64,000 nt of DNA from JBKQHQ01 sp052148715 (GTDB lineage: Bacteria; Pseudomonadota; Alphaproteobacteria; Rhizobiales; Xanthobacteraceae). Below, in pieces: positions 46,377-54,733 of this stretch (positions within the stretch are counted from its first letter, which is position 1; each line of letters begins with the position of its first letter). A program made the translations under genes and the position numbers. A model generated the notes under the pieces. The model was not told the DNA's origin. It saw only the letters and a program-made list of their open reading frames with translations, and made no database searches. The DNA lies in NCBI GenBank assembly GCA_052148715.1, contig JBKQHQ010000216.1, positions 71,268 through 135,267 on the forward strand, given 5' to 3'.

Positions 46377-46610
46377 TCACTTTTCTGCTTCGAGGATGGC
46401 AATGTCCTTCTTGAGTAGGTCGTTGGCGAGATCGGAGAGCGCCACGCCCTTCTTCGCCGCCAGGGCTGAGAGGTAGGCCTGCACATCAGCGTCGAGATAA
46501 ACCGGAAGATTGAGCCTGGCATTGGGCCGATGGAACTTTCCACGGACGCCGCCTGAGAAGTCGATCTCAGTAGGGATGTCGTCGTCCTGGGACGGGGCGG
46601 CTGCGCTCAT
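46377..46610 (-). CDS. Ribbon-helix-helix-type antitoxin
   Basis: A 77-residue protein with an acidic N-terminus and a CopG/RHH-like C-terminal part. A basic beta-strand (ARLNLPVYLDADVQAYLSAL) is followed by helices (KKGVALSDLANDLLKKDIAIL). It lies directly downstream of a BrnT-like toxin gene, and AGGTGA, its ribosome site, overlaps the toxin stop. Such antitoxins bind the toxin and repress the shared promoter. Toxin-first order is usual for BrnTA. Confidence 0.78.
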   Translation of the reverse strand: MSAAAPSQDDDIPTEIDFSGGVRGKFHRPNARLNLPVYLDADVQAYLSALAAKKGVALSDLANDLLKKDIAILEAEK

Positions 46611-46618
46611 GGGTTCAC

Positions 46619-46930
46619 CTATCGCGGTTCATCTTCGTAGGAGCGGCGTTCACGTTTGGTCGCCTTGCGGGCCGAGATAATGCGGATCCGGACATTGGTC
46701 GGCCCAATAATTTCGTACGCGTGCGCGACGGCGAGAAGGTTGCCACCCGCATCGAGCCCCAGCGTGAACCAGCGTTCCTCGTGCTGGCTGTTGGCGTCGT
46801 CGTAGACGGTCAACGCCAGCGCATCCAACAGCACAGTGGCGGCCTGGTCGAACGTGACGCCATGCTTGCGGGCGTTGTACAGCGCTTTTGCAGGGTCCCA
46901 TTCGAAATCGTAGACGACGTCCTCGTTCAT
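46619..46930 (-). CDS. brnT: BrnT-family toxin
   Basis: A 103-residue protein with the BrnT pattern: FEWDPAKALYNARKHGVTFDQAATVLLD, split by its domain into the N-terminal strand-helix, then DDANSQHEERWFTLGLDAGG and the RIRIISARKATKRERRSYE ending with the catalytic-type Arg/Lys cluster. BrnT is an RelE-fold ribonuclease that arrests translation until bound by antitoxin. ATG 46930 gives the family length; the frame is open to 46981. It lies close beyond the uvrB duplicate, in an accessory-looking spot. Confidence 0.85.
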   Translation of the reverse strand: MNEDVVYDFEWDPAKALYNARKHGVTFDQAATVLLDALALTVYDDANSQHEERWFTLGLDAGGNLLAVAHAYEIIGPTNVRIRIISARKATKRERRSYEDEPR

Positions 46931-47132
46931 CCGACCGCCGCGAGCACCCAGTGCGGCCTGCTGCAGGACAGTGTCGACCATCCATGAAGGGGGCGCTGTT
47001 TCGCCAACGGCAGGCGAAGGATGCTATACGCCAAAATGACGTAGATATCCATCCGGGTTCTCAAGCGCATTTGGCGGTTGGAGGCGGAGGTACCCGTGCC
47101 GCATGAGGAGGACAAGGACCCCTCGCCCCGCC

Positions 47133-47531
47133 TCACGGAATGAACGAGGCGGCGTTGATCAGGCCGACGCAGATGGAGGCGGCGGCGAAGCAGGTGGCGC
47201 CGGCGGCGTTGTTGGTCTCGATCACCTTTGGCAGCAGCCAGTGCAGCACCCAAAAAACGAGGAGCTGCGCCAGGCACGCAACGGCGCCCCAGGCGAAAAA
47301 TCCCCAAATGCTGCTGTGCGTGTAGGAGGCGACCAACAATGGAAATGTGAAGCCGAGCATGGCGCCTCCCAGCGCAATGGCCGGCGCCATATTGGCCTTG
47401 GAGATTTCGCTTTGCTCGTCATAAGGCGTCACCCAAATGTAGAGACGGGTGAAAACCGCCAACATCAGGAGACCGGCGGCGAAATAGAGGCCAAACAGCA
47501 TCAGGCCATGGAAATCAAACTGGCTGCTCAT
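47133..47531 (-). CDS. DUF350 membrane protein (YjfL-like)
   Basis: A 132-residue protein with four membrane helices: GLMLFGLYFAAGLLMLAVF, APAIALGGAMLGFTFPLLVA, IWGFFAWGAVACLAQLLVFW and AGATCFAAASICVGLINA. The internal repeat of helix pairs and the P-Y-DE region after helix 1 are typical of DUF350. It is the last gene of the operon that also encodes the DUF1190-like and glutathionylspermidine-synthase-like proteins, the same trio as E. coli yjfL-yjfM-yjfC. GAGGAG precedes the ATG. Confidence 0.83.
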   Translation of the reverse strand: MSSQFDFHGLMLFGLYFAAGLLMLAVFTRLYIWVTPYDEQSEISKANMAPAIALGGAMLGFTFPLLVASYTHSSIWGFFAWGAVACLAQLLVFWVLHWLLPKVIETNNAAGATCFAAASICVGLINAASFIP

Positions 47532-47605
47532 TCACGGCTCCTCGGCTCCAGGCAAAACAAACGGCGGAAATCCCGCCGCGGTGACGACGATGGGTCCTTG
47601 CGCTT

Positions 47606-48778
47606 TCACCCGACTATCGCGTGCGGCACGAAGCGCGAGGTGTTCTTGGTGATCGGCGAGGTGTCCTCTCTAATGCCCATCCCGCAAGCTTCCTCACCGA
47701 TGATCCAGCTGCCGACTACCGGGAAGTTGCCGTCGTAGGCCGGCAGTTGCGCCAGCGCCTGCCAAATGAATCCCTCCCCGCCGTAGGGACCATCGTCGCG
47801 GTCGAGCACGCGTTGCCCGTCGACAAGAACGATGTTGCTGCCTTCGCGGGAGTAGAGCGGCTTTTTGGCATAGCGTCCTTCGAGCTGTACGCGGGCCGGA
47901 TCGTCCTCGAAATAGGCGGCCAGCAGGTTCGGATGTCCCGGTGCCGCCGCCCAGAGCAGCGGCAGAATTCCCTTATTGGAAAGAAGCGCCTTCCATGGCG
48001 GCTCGATGAAGCGGGTCTCGTCCATGGAAACCGAATGGCTGAACGGATCGGCGAACATCCACTCCCACGGATAGAGCTTGAAGAGGAGCTGGATCGGCTG
48101 ATTGTCCAGGTCGACGAAAGCTCCCTTGCCCTTGTTGCCGATGTCACCGATGACGAGGGCACGGGTCCGTAACCCCGCCTGAATGGCGCAGTCCGCGAGA
48201 TAGGCGATCAAGCCGCGGTCTTCGATCGAATGCGGCATGCAGGCCAAGTGTAGTCGAGCCGGGTGCTGCGCCGCCTTGCCGATCTCCGCGAAGCGGGCGA
48301 TGAGCTTTTCATGCAGTGAATTGAACTGATCGGCGCCAGCAGGCACGATGTTCTGCGCGATCGCATCCTCCAGCCAGATCCATTGAAAGACGGCGGCCTC
48401 GAACAGCGCGGTCGGCGTGTCCGCGTTATATTCAAGCAGTCGCGGCGGATTGCGCCCGTCATAGGCGAAGTCGAACCGGCCATAGAGGGTGGGATCGCGG
48501 CGCCGCCAACTCTCGGCGATCAAGTCCCAAGCATGGCTCGGAATTTTCAGGCGCCGCAGCATCTGCTCGTCGCCGACGATCCGGTCGACGAGTCCGAGGC
48601 ACAAGGCCGCCAGCTCCTTGGACGGTCCTTCGATGTCGTCCTCGATCTGTTTCAGGGTGAAGGCGTAATAGGCGCTCTCGTCCCAATAGGGTTCCCCATC
48701 CACGGTGACGCACTCGAAGCCGGTTTCGCGGGCCCGGTCATACAAGTTCCGGCGGGGCTGAACCGATACACGTCGCAT
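47606..48778 (-). CDS. Glutathionylspermidine-synthase-like ATP-grasp protein (YjfC/YgiC type)
   Basis: A 390-residue homologue of the synthetase domain of glutathionylspermidine synthase. It opens NLYDRARETGFECVTVDGEP with YWDESAYYAFTLKQIEDDIE. LYGRFDFAYDGRNPPRLLEYNADTPT supplies the nucleotide and metal-site region. FKLYPWEWMFADPF, SNKGILPLLWAAAPGHPNLL and a SREGSNIVLV loop complete the ATP-grasp fold. The family ligates an amine to a carboxylate using ATP; the true substrates of YgiC/YjfC-type proteins are unsettled. It starts 27 bp after the DUF1190-like gene. There is no amidase domain. Confidence 0.88.
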   Translation of the reverse strand: MRRVSVQPRRNLYDRARETGFECVTVDGEPYWDESAYYAFTLKQIEDDIEGPSKELAALCLGLVDRIVGDEQMLRRLKIPSHAWDLIAESWRRRDPTLYGRFDFAYDGRNPPRLLEYNADTPTALFEAAVFQWIWLEDAIAQNIVPAGADQFNSLHEKLIARFAEIGKAAQHPARLHLACMPHSIEDRGLIAYLADCAIQAGLRTRALVIGDIGNKGKGAFVDLDNQPIQLLFKLYPWEWMFADPFSHSVSMDETRFIEPPWKALLSNKGILPLLWAAAPGHPNLLAAYFEDDPARVQLEGRYAKKPLYSREGSNIVLVDGQRVLDRDDGPYGGEGFIWQALAQLPAYDGNFPVVGSWIIGEEACGMGIREDTSPITKNTSRFVPHAIVG

Positions 48779-48805
48779 TCTTGGACGAAAATCCTCGTTG
48801 TCGGT

Positions 48806-49102
48806 CTATGTGCCGCCGCCGTGCGCCGCGCCGGCGCCGCCGAAGCCGCCGCGCGCGACCGAACTCGCAGAGGTGTGGCCGCCACCGAACCAGCCGTGGC
48901 CGCCGCCTCCGGAGGAGCGGCAGTCCTGCGGCCGATCCGGCGCGTCCTGCCGGCAGCGCCCGTCTTGCGCGGCGGCGCACATTGCCGCCGCGCCGGCCCC
49001 GAGCGCGATCAGCGTTACCCCGACTGACCGCTTCCGGCGTTGCTTCGCCTGCGCATCGTCGTCTTCACGGTCTTCAGGCGGCGGAACTCGTGGAACCATC
49101 AT
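48806..49102 (-). CDS. DUF1190-like small secreted or membrane protein (YgiB/YjfM type)
   Basis: A 98-residue protein. A charged N-terminus and one hydrophobic helix (RSVGVTLIALGAGAAAMCAA) are followed by a Cys-containing DGRCRQDAPDRPQDCRSS segment and a Gly/Ser-rich tail ending SVARGGFGGAGAAHGG. The hydrophobic leader, paired cysteines and RGGFG ending match a short DUF1190 protein, and its position next to the YgiC-type gene supports this. Its start overlaps the stop of the upstream binding-protein gene (ATGA at 49099-49102), so translation is coupled. Confidence 0.65.
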   Translation of the reverse strand: MMVPRVPPPEDREDDDAQAKQRRKRSVGVTLIALGAGAAAMCAAAQDGRCRQDAPDRPQDCRSSGGGGHGWFGGGHTSASSVARGGFGGAGAAHGGGT

Positions 49103-50076
49103 TCCGGTGTCACGACGATGCGATCGAGGTCGAGCTTGGCGACCGGATAACCTTGGGCAAGCATCATCGTCTGCCAGACCGCGAGCTGCGCGGTGGTAAT
49201 CTTGAAGTCAAAGTGGGGGAGCGGCACTTGGGCGACCACATCGGGCGGCAGCCCGGAATATTTGGCGAGCACGGCGCGCGCGCCCTTCTCGTCGGTCTTG
49301 ATGGCTTGCAGCCCAGCCTCGAGGCAGGCGACCCAAGTCTTGAGCACGTCGCGATGTGCCCGCGCCCAATCGGCATCGGCGATCCAGAAGGGAAACAGCA
49401 CTGGATCGGAGACCGCCAGCAACGGATCGCCGATCGACCGGAAGCCTGATCCGAGCATGCGGCCGACGAAGGGTTCCAAGCTTTCGACAGCGTCGACGCT
49501 GCCGGCCTTGAGCTGATCCTGCATCACCGCGAAGCCGGACTCGAGACCGGTCACCTGGCCCGGATCGCCGCCTTCCTGCTTCACCGCGTAGAGCAAGGCG
49601 AGGTGCATGACCGAGCCGACGCCCGGGCCGAGCACGCGCTTGCCGGTGAGATCCTTGAACGACTGGATCGCGCTGTCGGCCCGCACCACCACCTGATAGG
49701 ACTTGCTGCCGGACGTCTCGAGCGTCTCGCCGGCGACGGCGGCAATGTCGAGACCGTTGGCGGCGGCGTTGATCAGATCGGGCGCGGTCGTCGGGACCAG
49801 ATCGAATTGCTTGCCGAGGGTGCCCGGCAGATTCACGATGTTGGGGAATTTGGTCAGGGTCACGTCGAGGCCATTGCGCTCGAAGATGCCCTGATCCTTG
49901 GCCACCAGCATCGGCAGCCAGGTGACGACCGGAATATAGGCGACGCGGAGCGCCACTTTTTGCTGCGCCATTGCTTGCTGCACGAAGGTCGCCGGCGCCG
50001 ACGCCAGCAAAAGCGTCGCGCAAGCGACGGCGACGCCGAGATTGAAGCCGGATGAACGCGTCCGAGCAAAGCGCAT
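49099..50076 (-). CDS. NitT/TauT-type ABC substrate-binding protein
   Basis: A 325-residue periplasmic binding protein. A signal peptide (FNLGVAVACATLLLASAPA) is followed by ALRVAYIPVVTWLPMLVAKDQGIFERNGL. TAPDLINAAANGLDIAAVAGE and SFKDLTGKRVLGPGVGSVMHL complete the family pattern. Such proteins bind nitrate, sulfonates, pyrimidine precursors or similar ligands. No permease or ATPase gene is adjacent. Instead the gene is coupled to the DUF1190-like/ATP-grasp/DUF350 genes. AAGGGAGG precedes the ATG at 50076. Confidence 0.85.
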   Translation of the reverse strand: MRFARTRSSGFNLGVAVACATLLLASAPATFVQQAMAQQKVALRVAYIPVVTWLPMLVAKDQGIFERNGLDVTLTKFPNIVNLPGTLGKQFDLVPTTAPDLINAAANGLDIAAVAGETLETSGSKSYQVVVRADSAIQSFKDLTGKRVLGPGVGSVMHLALLYAVKQEGGDPGQVTGLESGFAVMQDQLKAGSVDAVESLEPFVGRMLGSGFRSIGDPLLAVSDPVLFPFWIADADWARAHRDVLKTWVACLEAGLQAIKTDEKGARAVLAKYSGLPPDVVAQVPLPHFDFKITTAQLAVWQTMMLAQGYPVAKLDLDRIVVTPE

Positions 50077-50196
50077 GAATGTTTCCCTCCCTTGAGCGAT
50101 GCCGGGCCTCCTGCGGGTGCCCGTTTGGTGATGCCGGCTCATGCGGCCGGTTGCTAAGTGTCGGGCTGCTGCGCGCACAGCCGCGCATCAGCCTCG

Positions 50197-51471
50197 TTAC
50201 TTCTTCTTAAAAAGGTTCGTCGACGCGTAGTTGCTGCGGCGGCTTCCATCCGTGAATCGGGTCAGCACGACCGCCTGCAATGGCCCGCCGCTCTTGGAGG
50301 TCGGCCCGATGATCATGTCGCGCTGGGAGAAGCTCGTCGGGAACCGGGCCAGCAGATATTCGGTGCCGACCGACAGCTGGGTGCCGACATTCGGCGCGTA
50401 GGCGACCGCCGGCACCGCGCCCCAATCGCACGGGCTTGGTGTGCACGCGCCCCAGGCATGGACCTGCATCTTGCCGTCGCTATCGGCGATCTGGAGGCGG
50501 ACGATGCCGCGTGTCGCGGGATCGGTGTTCTCCCAATCGCCGAACAGGTCGGCAAGGCCGGCGAGCCGCGCCTGCGCCTTCGAGGCGAACGGCGTGTTGC
50601 CATACTGCTTGATGAAAGACTGCAAGACGGTGGCGCTCGTGCTCGTCTGCGCCACCGCCCAGGCTTGCGGGGCCCCCTCCGCCACCGGCTTCGCGGCGGC
50701 GGGCGGCTGTCCGTGCAAATAGAACTCGCCGATCAGCGACAGCGACAACTCGGGAAGCTGCGCGTGCTTGGTTGCCTCATAGACATCCGAGCTGACCCGG
50801 CGGAACATGGTGCCGACTTCTTCCTGCGCGTCGATGTGCCGTAGGAAAGCTTCCGTATAAGGGCTATGGCGGTCGGTGCCGTCGGCCGCCGTGCGGCCCG
50901 CCTGGGTGGCATAGGCGACGATCATCCCCTCGGGCGAGTCGATGCGGGCTAAGCCACGGTCGACCGCCGCCGAGCGGGTCGAGCCGATCGAACGCTTGAG
51001 CTCATCCGCCAACGGATTGTCGCGGCAGGAATCGAGCACCAGGACGCGGAGATCCTTGGCCCGCTGCAAATCAGCAAGCAGATCGTCGGTACGCACTAGG
51101 CGGCGCAGGTCCGCCTCGTCGGTCAGCTTGGCGTCGACCGGCATCAGGTAGTTGATGCCGGCGAATTGCATGGCATGGCCGCTGTAATAAAAAAACGCGA
51201 CGTCGGCGTCGCGGGCGGCACGCGCGAACCGAATCTCGGCGTCATCCATGCCCGCCTTGTCGAGGTCGAAGCCGACGATAGTCTCGAAGCCGCTACGCTT
51301 GAGCGCAGCCCCAACGTCCTCCGCGTCGTTGTGCGGATTGGTCAGACGCGGCGCATTCGCATAGGCGCCGTTGCCGATGACCAGCGCGACGCGCTTCTCG
51401 GCATGCCCCGACTCGACGCCGAAGCCGATCAGCAGCACGGCGCACGCGAAAGCGGCCAAAAGGCGCATCAT
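50197..51471 (-). CDS. Secreted caspase-like (peptidase C14) protein
   Basis: A 424-residue protein. A signal peptide (RLLAAFACAVLLIGFGVESGHA) leads straight into the caspase domain, RVALVIGNGAYANAPRLTNP. The catalytic residues are His99 (YYSGHAMQ) and Cys149 (VLDSCRDNP). A central helix region (about 270-310) is followed by a C-terminal beta domain (FGDWENTDPATRGIVRLQIAD), with WGACTPSPCDWGAVPAVAYAP unlike the TPR paralogue. The caspase part is closely similar to the one at 10598-12238. GGGGAA upstream supports ATG 51471. The role is unknown; proteolysis in the periplasm after Arg/Lys is expected. Confidence 0.86.
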   Translation of the reverse strand: MMRLLAAFACAVLLIGFGVESGHAEKRVALVIGNGAYANAPRLTNPHNDAEDVGAALKRSGFETIVGFDLDKAGMDDAEIRFARAARDADVAFFYYSGHAMQFAGINYLMPVDAKLTDEADLRRLVRTDDLLADLQRAKDLRVLVLDSCRDNPLADELKRSIGSTRSAAVDRGLARIDSPEGMIVAYATQAGRTAADGTDRHSPYTEAFLRHIDAQEEVGTMFRRVSSDVYEATKHAQLPELSLSLIGEFYLHGQPPAAAKPVAEGAPQAWAVAQTSTSATVLQSFIKQYGNTPFASKAQARLAGLADLFGDWENTDPATRGIVRLQIADSDGKMQVHAWGACTPSPCDWGAVPAVAYAPNVGTQLSVGTEYLLARFPTSFSQRDMIIGPTSKSGGPLQAVVLTRFTDGSRRSNYASTNLFKKK

Positions 51472-51709
51472 AGGTTCCCCAGCGAAAGTTCCCGACGAAA
51501 AATACCTTGCCACAAGGCCGACCGGGCCGGAAGCGCGCGCAAGCGCCCTCTCCTCGCCCGGCGACCTGCAGCGCTGCCGCGCTCATTCCAGCACCTGGGG
51601 CGCGCGTTGCTTCAACTCATGGCAGGAATCCGTTAGCCTCGCCATCGGTTGGCGGGTGGCTTGATCCCGCGGGCGCGGCCACGCCGGATGCCGCAGCAGG
51701 GGAAACCGA

Positions 51710-52579
51710 TTGCAAGAACCCGTGACATTCTCATCCGACGGCTTGGCGCTCGCGGGCATCGTGCATGTGCCGGACGATCTCAAGCCCCGCGAGCGCCGGC
51801 CGGCCATCATCATGATGCACGGGTTCGGGGCCAACAAGGACGGCGGGCCGGAATGGGTCTGCGGCCGATTTGCAGCCTGGGGTTATGTGGCGTTGCGCTT
51901 CGACTACCGCGGCTGCGGCGAGAGCCAAGGCGAGCGCGGGCGCGTCATTCCGCTTGAGGAAGTCGCCGACGCCTCGAACGCCATCACCTATATGATGACG
52001 CGGCCGGAGGTCGACCCCGAGCGCATTGCGCTGTGCGGCTCGAGCCTCGGGGCGGCGGTCGCGGTCCACGCCGCCGGCATCGACCCGCGCGCCGCGGCCG
52101 TGATCTTGGAGAATGGGCTCGGCAACGGCGAGCGCATGATCCGCGCGATGCACACCGAGGAGTCCTGGGCAAAATTCCTCGCGCTGATGCAGGAGGGGCT
52201 ACGCTACCGCGAACAGCACGGCACGTCGAAGATGATCCATCGCTTCGACATTTTCGAGATGCCGAAGGAACTACAGGTCAACCTCACGTCCAATAATTCA
52301 CTGATGCAATTCACCGCCGAGACAGCCGTCGGCTTCTTCACTTTTCGGCCCGAGGAGATGATCGGCCGCATCAGCCCGCGCCCGATCCTCCTCCTCCACA
52401 GCGCGCGCGACCGCGTCACCAACTACGAGGAAGCCTTTAGCCTGGTGCGCCGCGCCAAGCCGCCGGTCGAGCTGCACCTGATGGCGGCAACGGACCATTT
52501 CATGTTCGTCAACGCCGACCCGCGGGTGGAGTTGATCCTCAAGGACTGGCTGGACCGGTATTTCCCGGTGGCGCCGTAG
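51710..52579 (+). CDS. Alpha/beta-hydrolase (dienelactone-hydrolase/peptidase S9-like)
   Basis: A 289-residue hydrolase. IIMMHGFGANKDGGPEWVC gives the oxyanion region and LRFDYRGCGESQGERG is typical. The nucleophile elbow is ALCGSSLGAAVAVHAA. The acid is in LLHSARDRVTNYEEA and the His in AATDHFMFVNADPR, so the triad is complete. It lacks a signal peptide and acts in the cytoplasm on an unknown ester or peptide. The start is TTG at 51710 with AGGGGAAA upstream; GTG at 51722 is an alternative. Confidence 0.82.
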   Translation: MQEPVTFSSDGLALAGIVHVPDDLKPRERRPAIIMMHGFGANKDGGPEWVCGRFAAWGYVALRFDYRGCGESQGERGRVIPLEEVADASNAITYMMTRPEVDPERIALCGSSLGAAVAVHAAGIDPRAAAVILENGLGNGERMIRAMHTEESWAKFLALMQEGLRYREQHGTSKMIHRFDIFEMPKELQVNLTSNNSLMQFTAETAVGFFTFRPEEMIGRISPRPILLLHSARDRVTNYEEAFSLVRRAKPPVELHLMAATDHFMFVNADPRVELILKDWLDRYFPVAP

Positions 52580-52600
52580 CGGCGGTAGCGTCGAAGGTAA

Positions 52601-53170
52601 CTACCTTTTCCCGAGGTTTGTGCGCATCTTGACCAGCGCGGGGCCAATGCCATTGTGCCGGAAAGCCAAGATGCGGATCGGCAGATCTCTCGCTCGGTGC
52701 TCAACATGCTTCACCGCGGTCGCGAGGTTCGGCGTCCGGTCGGTGAGGAAGCGCGACAGAACATTATCTGGAACGATGATGATCCCGACGTCAATCACGC
52801 CGGCAACGAGTTCTTCCTTCAAATGCATGATGTCAACTGCCAGCATATCGCTGCGTCCGGAGACCTGCACCTCAACGCCAACCGTCGCTCCCTTCGAACT
52901 CTGCTTGGTCCAATCGATTCCTCCTGACGCTATCTTCCTCCATCCCCCAAGCCGAGCAAATCCTTGATCAATGGATTGGCGAAGCCCCCTCGTACCGTTC
53001 GCGTGCCTTGTCTCTTCAATCAATAACTGAAAGCGCGACAGTGTGGACGCCGCTTCGGCGGCGAGATCATCGAGTCCAAGACGGGATGCCTTGTTGAGGA
53101 AGCCGTTGTAGTCGAGGGTTTGAGAGACGATTGGCAAGTTATTCAGCGGCCATTCCTGAGAAAGTCCCAT
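52601..53170 (-). CDS. BglII/BstYI-like type II restriction endonuclease
   Basis: A 189-residue protein. The active-site region GGIDWTKQSSKGATVGVEVQ has Asp86, Glu100 and Gln102. BglII uses the same D...ExQ arrangement in place of the usual ExK. The following stretch (SGRSDMLAVDIMHLKEELVAG, then VIDVGIIIVP) also parallels BglII (FLLNNTVRSELFHK and an IIIT strand). The methyltransferase gene ends inside its first codons: the two overlap by 32 bases. Recognition of a GATC-containing site is likely by family but unproven. The start at 53170 is uncertain; 53191 adds seven residues. It is only ~20 bp from the convergent hydrolase. Confidence 0.8.
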   Translation of the reverse strand: MGLSQEWPLNNLPIVSQTLDYNGFLNKASRLGLDDLAAEAASTLSRFQLLIEETRHANGTRGLRQSIDQGFARLGGWRKIASGGIDWTKQSSKGATVGVEVQVSGRSDMLAVDIMHLKEELVAGVIDVGIIIVPDNVLSRFLTDRTPNLATAVKHVEHRARDLPIRILAFRHNGIGPALVKMRTNLGKR

Positions 53171-54062
53171 GCTCACTTTCGACGACGTCATCGTTCCGAT
53201 GGTGATCAATCTGGCCGTTGAGGCGATCGATAATCGGTTGGGGGTCTTCGATCTCGATTCCAATCCAGTGCCGGTGCCGACGCTCGCACACCGCATAGGT
53301 CGTTCCGCTGCCACCAAACGGATCGAGCACCAGATCACCCGGGTAGGTGCTTATTTCTATCACGCGTTCAAGCAGTTTAGTGCTCAACGCATTCGCCGGC
53401 CGCTTGTCCGATTTAAACTTCCGATGCCTTACCGGGGGGATATCGGTCCACACGTCCTTGAGGTTCACGCCTTTCGGATTCATGGCATGACGGTGCCCGC
53501 CGTAATCGCGGATCTCGCCACCGCAATGCCGACAGGTCTCGATGGGCGTCCGTATGCGTTGAAAGCGCGATGGTTTACCTTTGGAAAAATAGAGAAGCGA
53601 ATAATGCGCTGGGTACAGACGGCCTGGGATCGGAAGACTGCTTTTGTGCTCGATGGCAATCCAGTGGCGGAAATCTAACCCCTGCTCGACCAGATAGGAG
53701 CCCAAATGGATGTTCCATTTGGGCAGGTTATAGACGAAGAAAGACCCGCCGGGTTTGAGCACACGCGCACATTCGCGCAGCCACGCCCGGCACCAGTCGA
53801 GATATTTCGCGTCGTCCCTATCGTCGGAGCTCTTCCGCCCATAATGCTTCTTCAGATTGAAAGGCGGGTCCGCAAATACCGTGTCGACCGAGCCCTTCTT
53901 TAGCAGCTTCAACACGTCCATGCAGTCCGCTTCATACAAGCTTCCGAGCGCTGTCGTGAGAACTGGCTCTAATCCGCGCTCTCGCTTTGCCATCGACTCT
54001 TTCTCGGACGACTCGCTGCCGGAAGCAGTATCATCTTGAAATCCGTTGGCAGGGATTGTCAT
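53139..54062 (-). CDS. Type II DNA methyltransferase (beta class, N4/N6)
   Basis: A 307-residue MTase. The catalytic motif IV DPPF (Asp65) in VDTVFADPPFNLKKHYG comes before the SAM-binding motif I DLVLDPFGGSGTTYAV, the beta-class order. A zinc-ribbon-like CRHCGGEIRDYGGHRHAMN sits between, and KLLERVIEISTYPGD is motif X-like. It should modify adenine-N6 or cytosine-N4 at the site cut by the endonuclease downstream. ATG 54062 has GAGG upstream; ATG 53993 would remove 23 Ser/Glu-rich residues. The pair forms a complete R-M operon. Confidence 0.9.
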   Translation of the reverse strand: MTIPANGFQDDTASGSESSEKESMAKRERGLEPVLTTALGSLYEADCMDVLKLLKKGSVDTVFADPPFNLKKHYGRKSSDDRDDAKYLDWCRAWLRECARVLKPGGSFFVYNLPKWNIHLGSYLVEQGLDFRHWIAIEHKSSLPIPGRLYPAHYSLLYFSKGKPSRFQRIRTPIETCRHCGGEIRDYGGHRHAMNPKGVNLKDVWTDIPPVRHRKFKSDKRPANALSTKLLERVIEISTYPGDLVLDPFGGSGTTYAVCERRHRHWIGIEIEDPQPIIDRLNGQIDHHRNDDVVESEHGTFSGMAAE

Positions 54063-54152
54063 CGGAACTGTCCTCAGAAATATCAATATTCGCCTGTCCA
54101 AGACATATAATGTTCCTTTTTTGTTCTCAAGCCCCTCGAATGGCGCAGGAAC

Positions 54153-54656
54153 ATGACACCGGAAGTATTCCAAGCCCTCTTTCCCCGCGTCATCGGCTGG
54201 ATTCAGGCCACCTTGGCCGCGCACGAACAGGATGCCCGGTCCGTGGCTTCCGCTGGATTTGCGCGCCTGCCCAGTTACTTCAGCGAAGAGCTGCTCGGGA
54301 GCGCCAAGTTCGTAGTGGTTGATCGCGTGCCGACGCCGCCGCTTGCCGCGCTCGGCTTGAGCCGGTTTGCGGCCTTTGTGCTCGGCGATCCCGACGGCAT
54401 CACCTACCTCGACACCTTCTTCGTGCGGCGCGGGCGCGCGAGGGACGAAGACCTGCACTTCCATGAGCTGATTCATATCGTGCAATGGCGGTTGCTTGGG
54501 CCGGAAAAATTTCTTGCCGCCTATGCGGCGGGTCTCGAGGCTTGCGGCTATCGTGACAGCCCGCTCGAGCGCATGGCGTATGACGCGCAAGCTGCCTTTG
54601 CGTCCGGACCGATCTTCGATGCCGAAAGATTCGTCGCCCAGAAGCTATCAAGCTAA
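54153..54656 (+). CDS. Putative zinc metallopeptidase-like protein
   Basis: A 167-residue protein with an HExxH motif in DLHFHELIHIVQWRLLGPEKF (about 106-126). A downstream glutamate lies in SPLERMAYDAQAAF, the layout of gluzincin-type metallopeptidases. Before it is a stretch describing a surface fold (AAFVLGDPDGITYLDTFFVR). No signal peptide is seen. It is divergent from the R-M operon, 90 bp apart, with the intergenic gap able to hold both promoters. No named family is recognised; protease activity is inferred from the motif only. Confidence 0.6.
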   Translation: MTPEVFQALFPRVIGWIQATLAAHEQDARSVASAGFARLPSYFSEELLGSAKFVVVDRVPTPPLAALGLSRFAAFVLGDPDGITYLDTFFVRRGRARDEDLHFHELIHIVQWRLLGPEKFLAAYAAGLEACGYRDSPLERMAYDAQAAFASGPIFDAERFVAQKLSS

Positions 54657-54733
54657 CGCAACGCGCCCCAACCCGGCGGCCGGCCGTTCAGCGGCCCAAG
54701 GCCTTCATGACCTTTTGCGCGCAGCGCCCGCGC

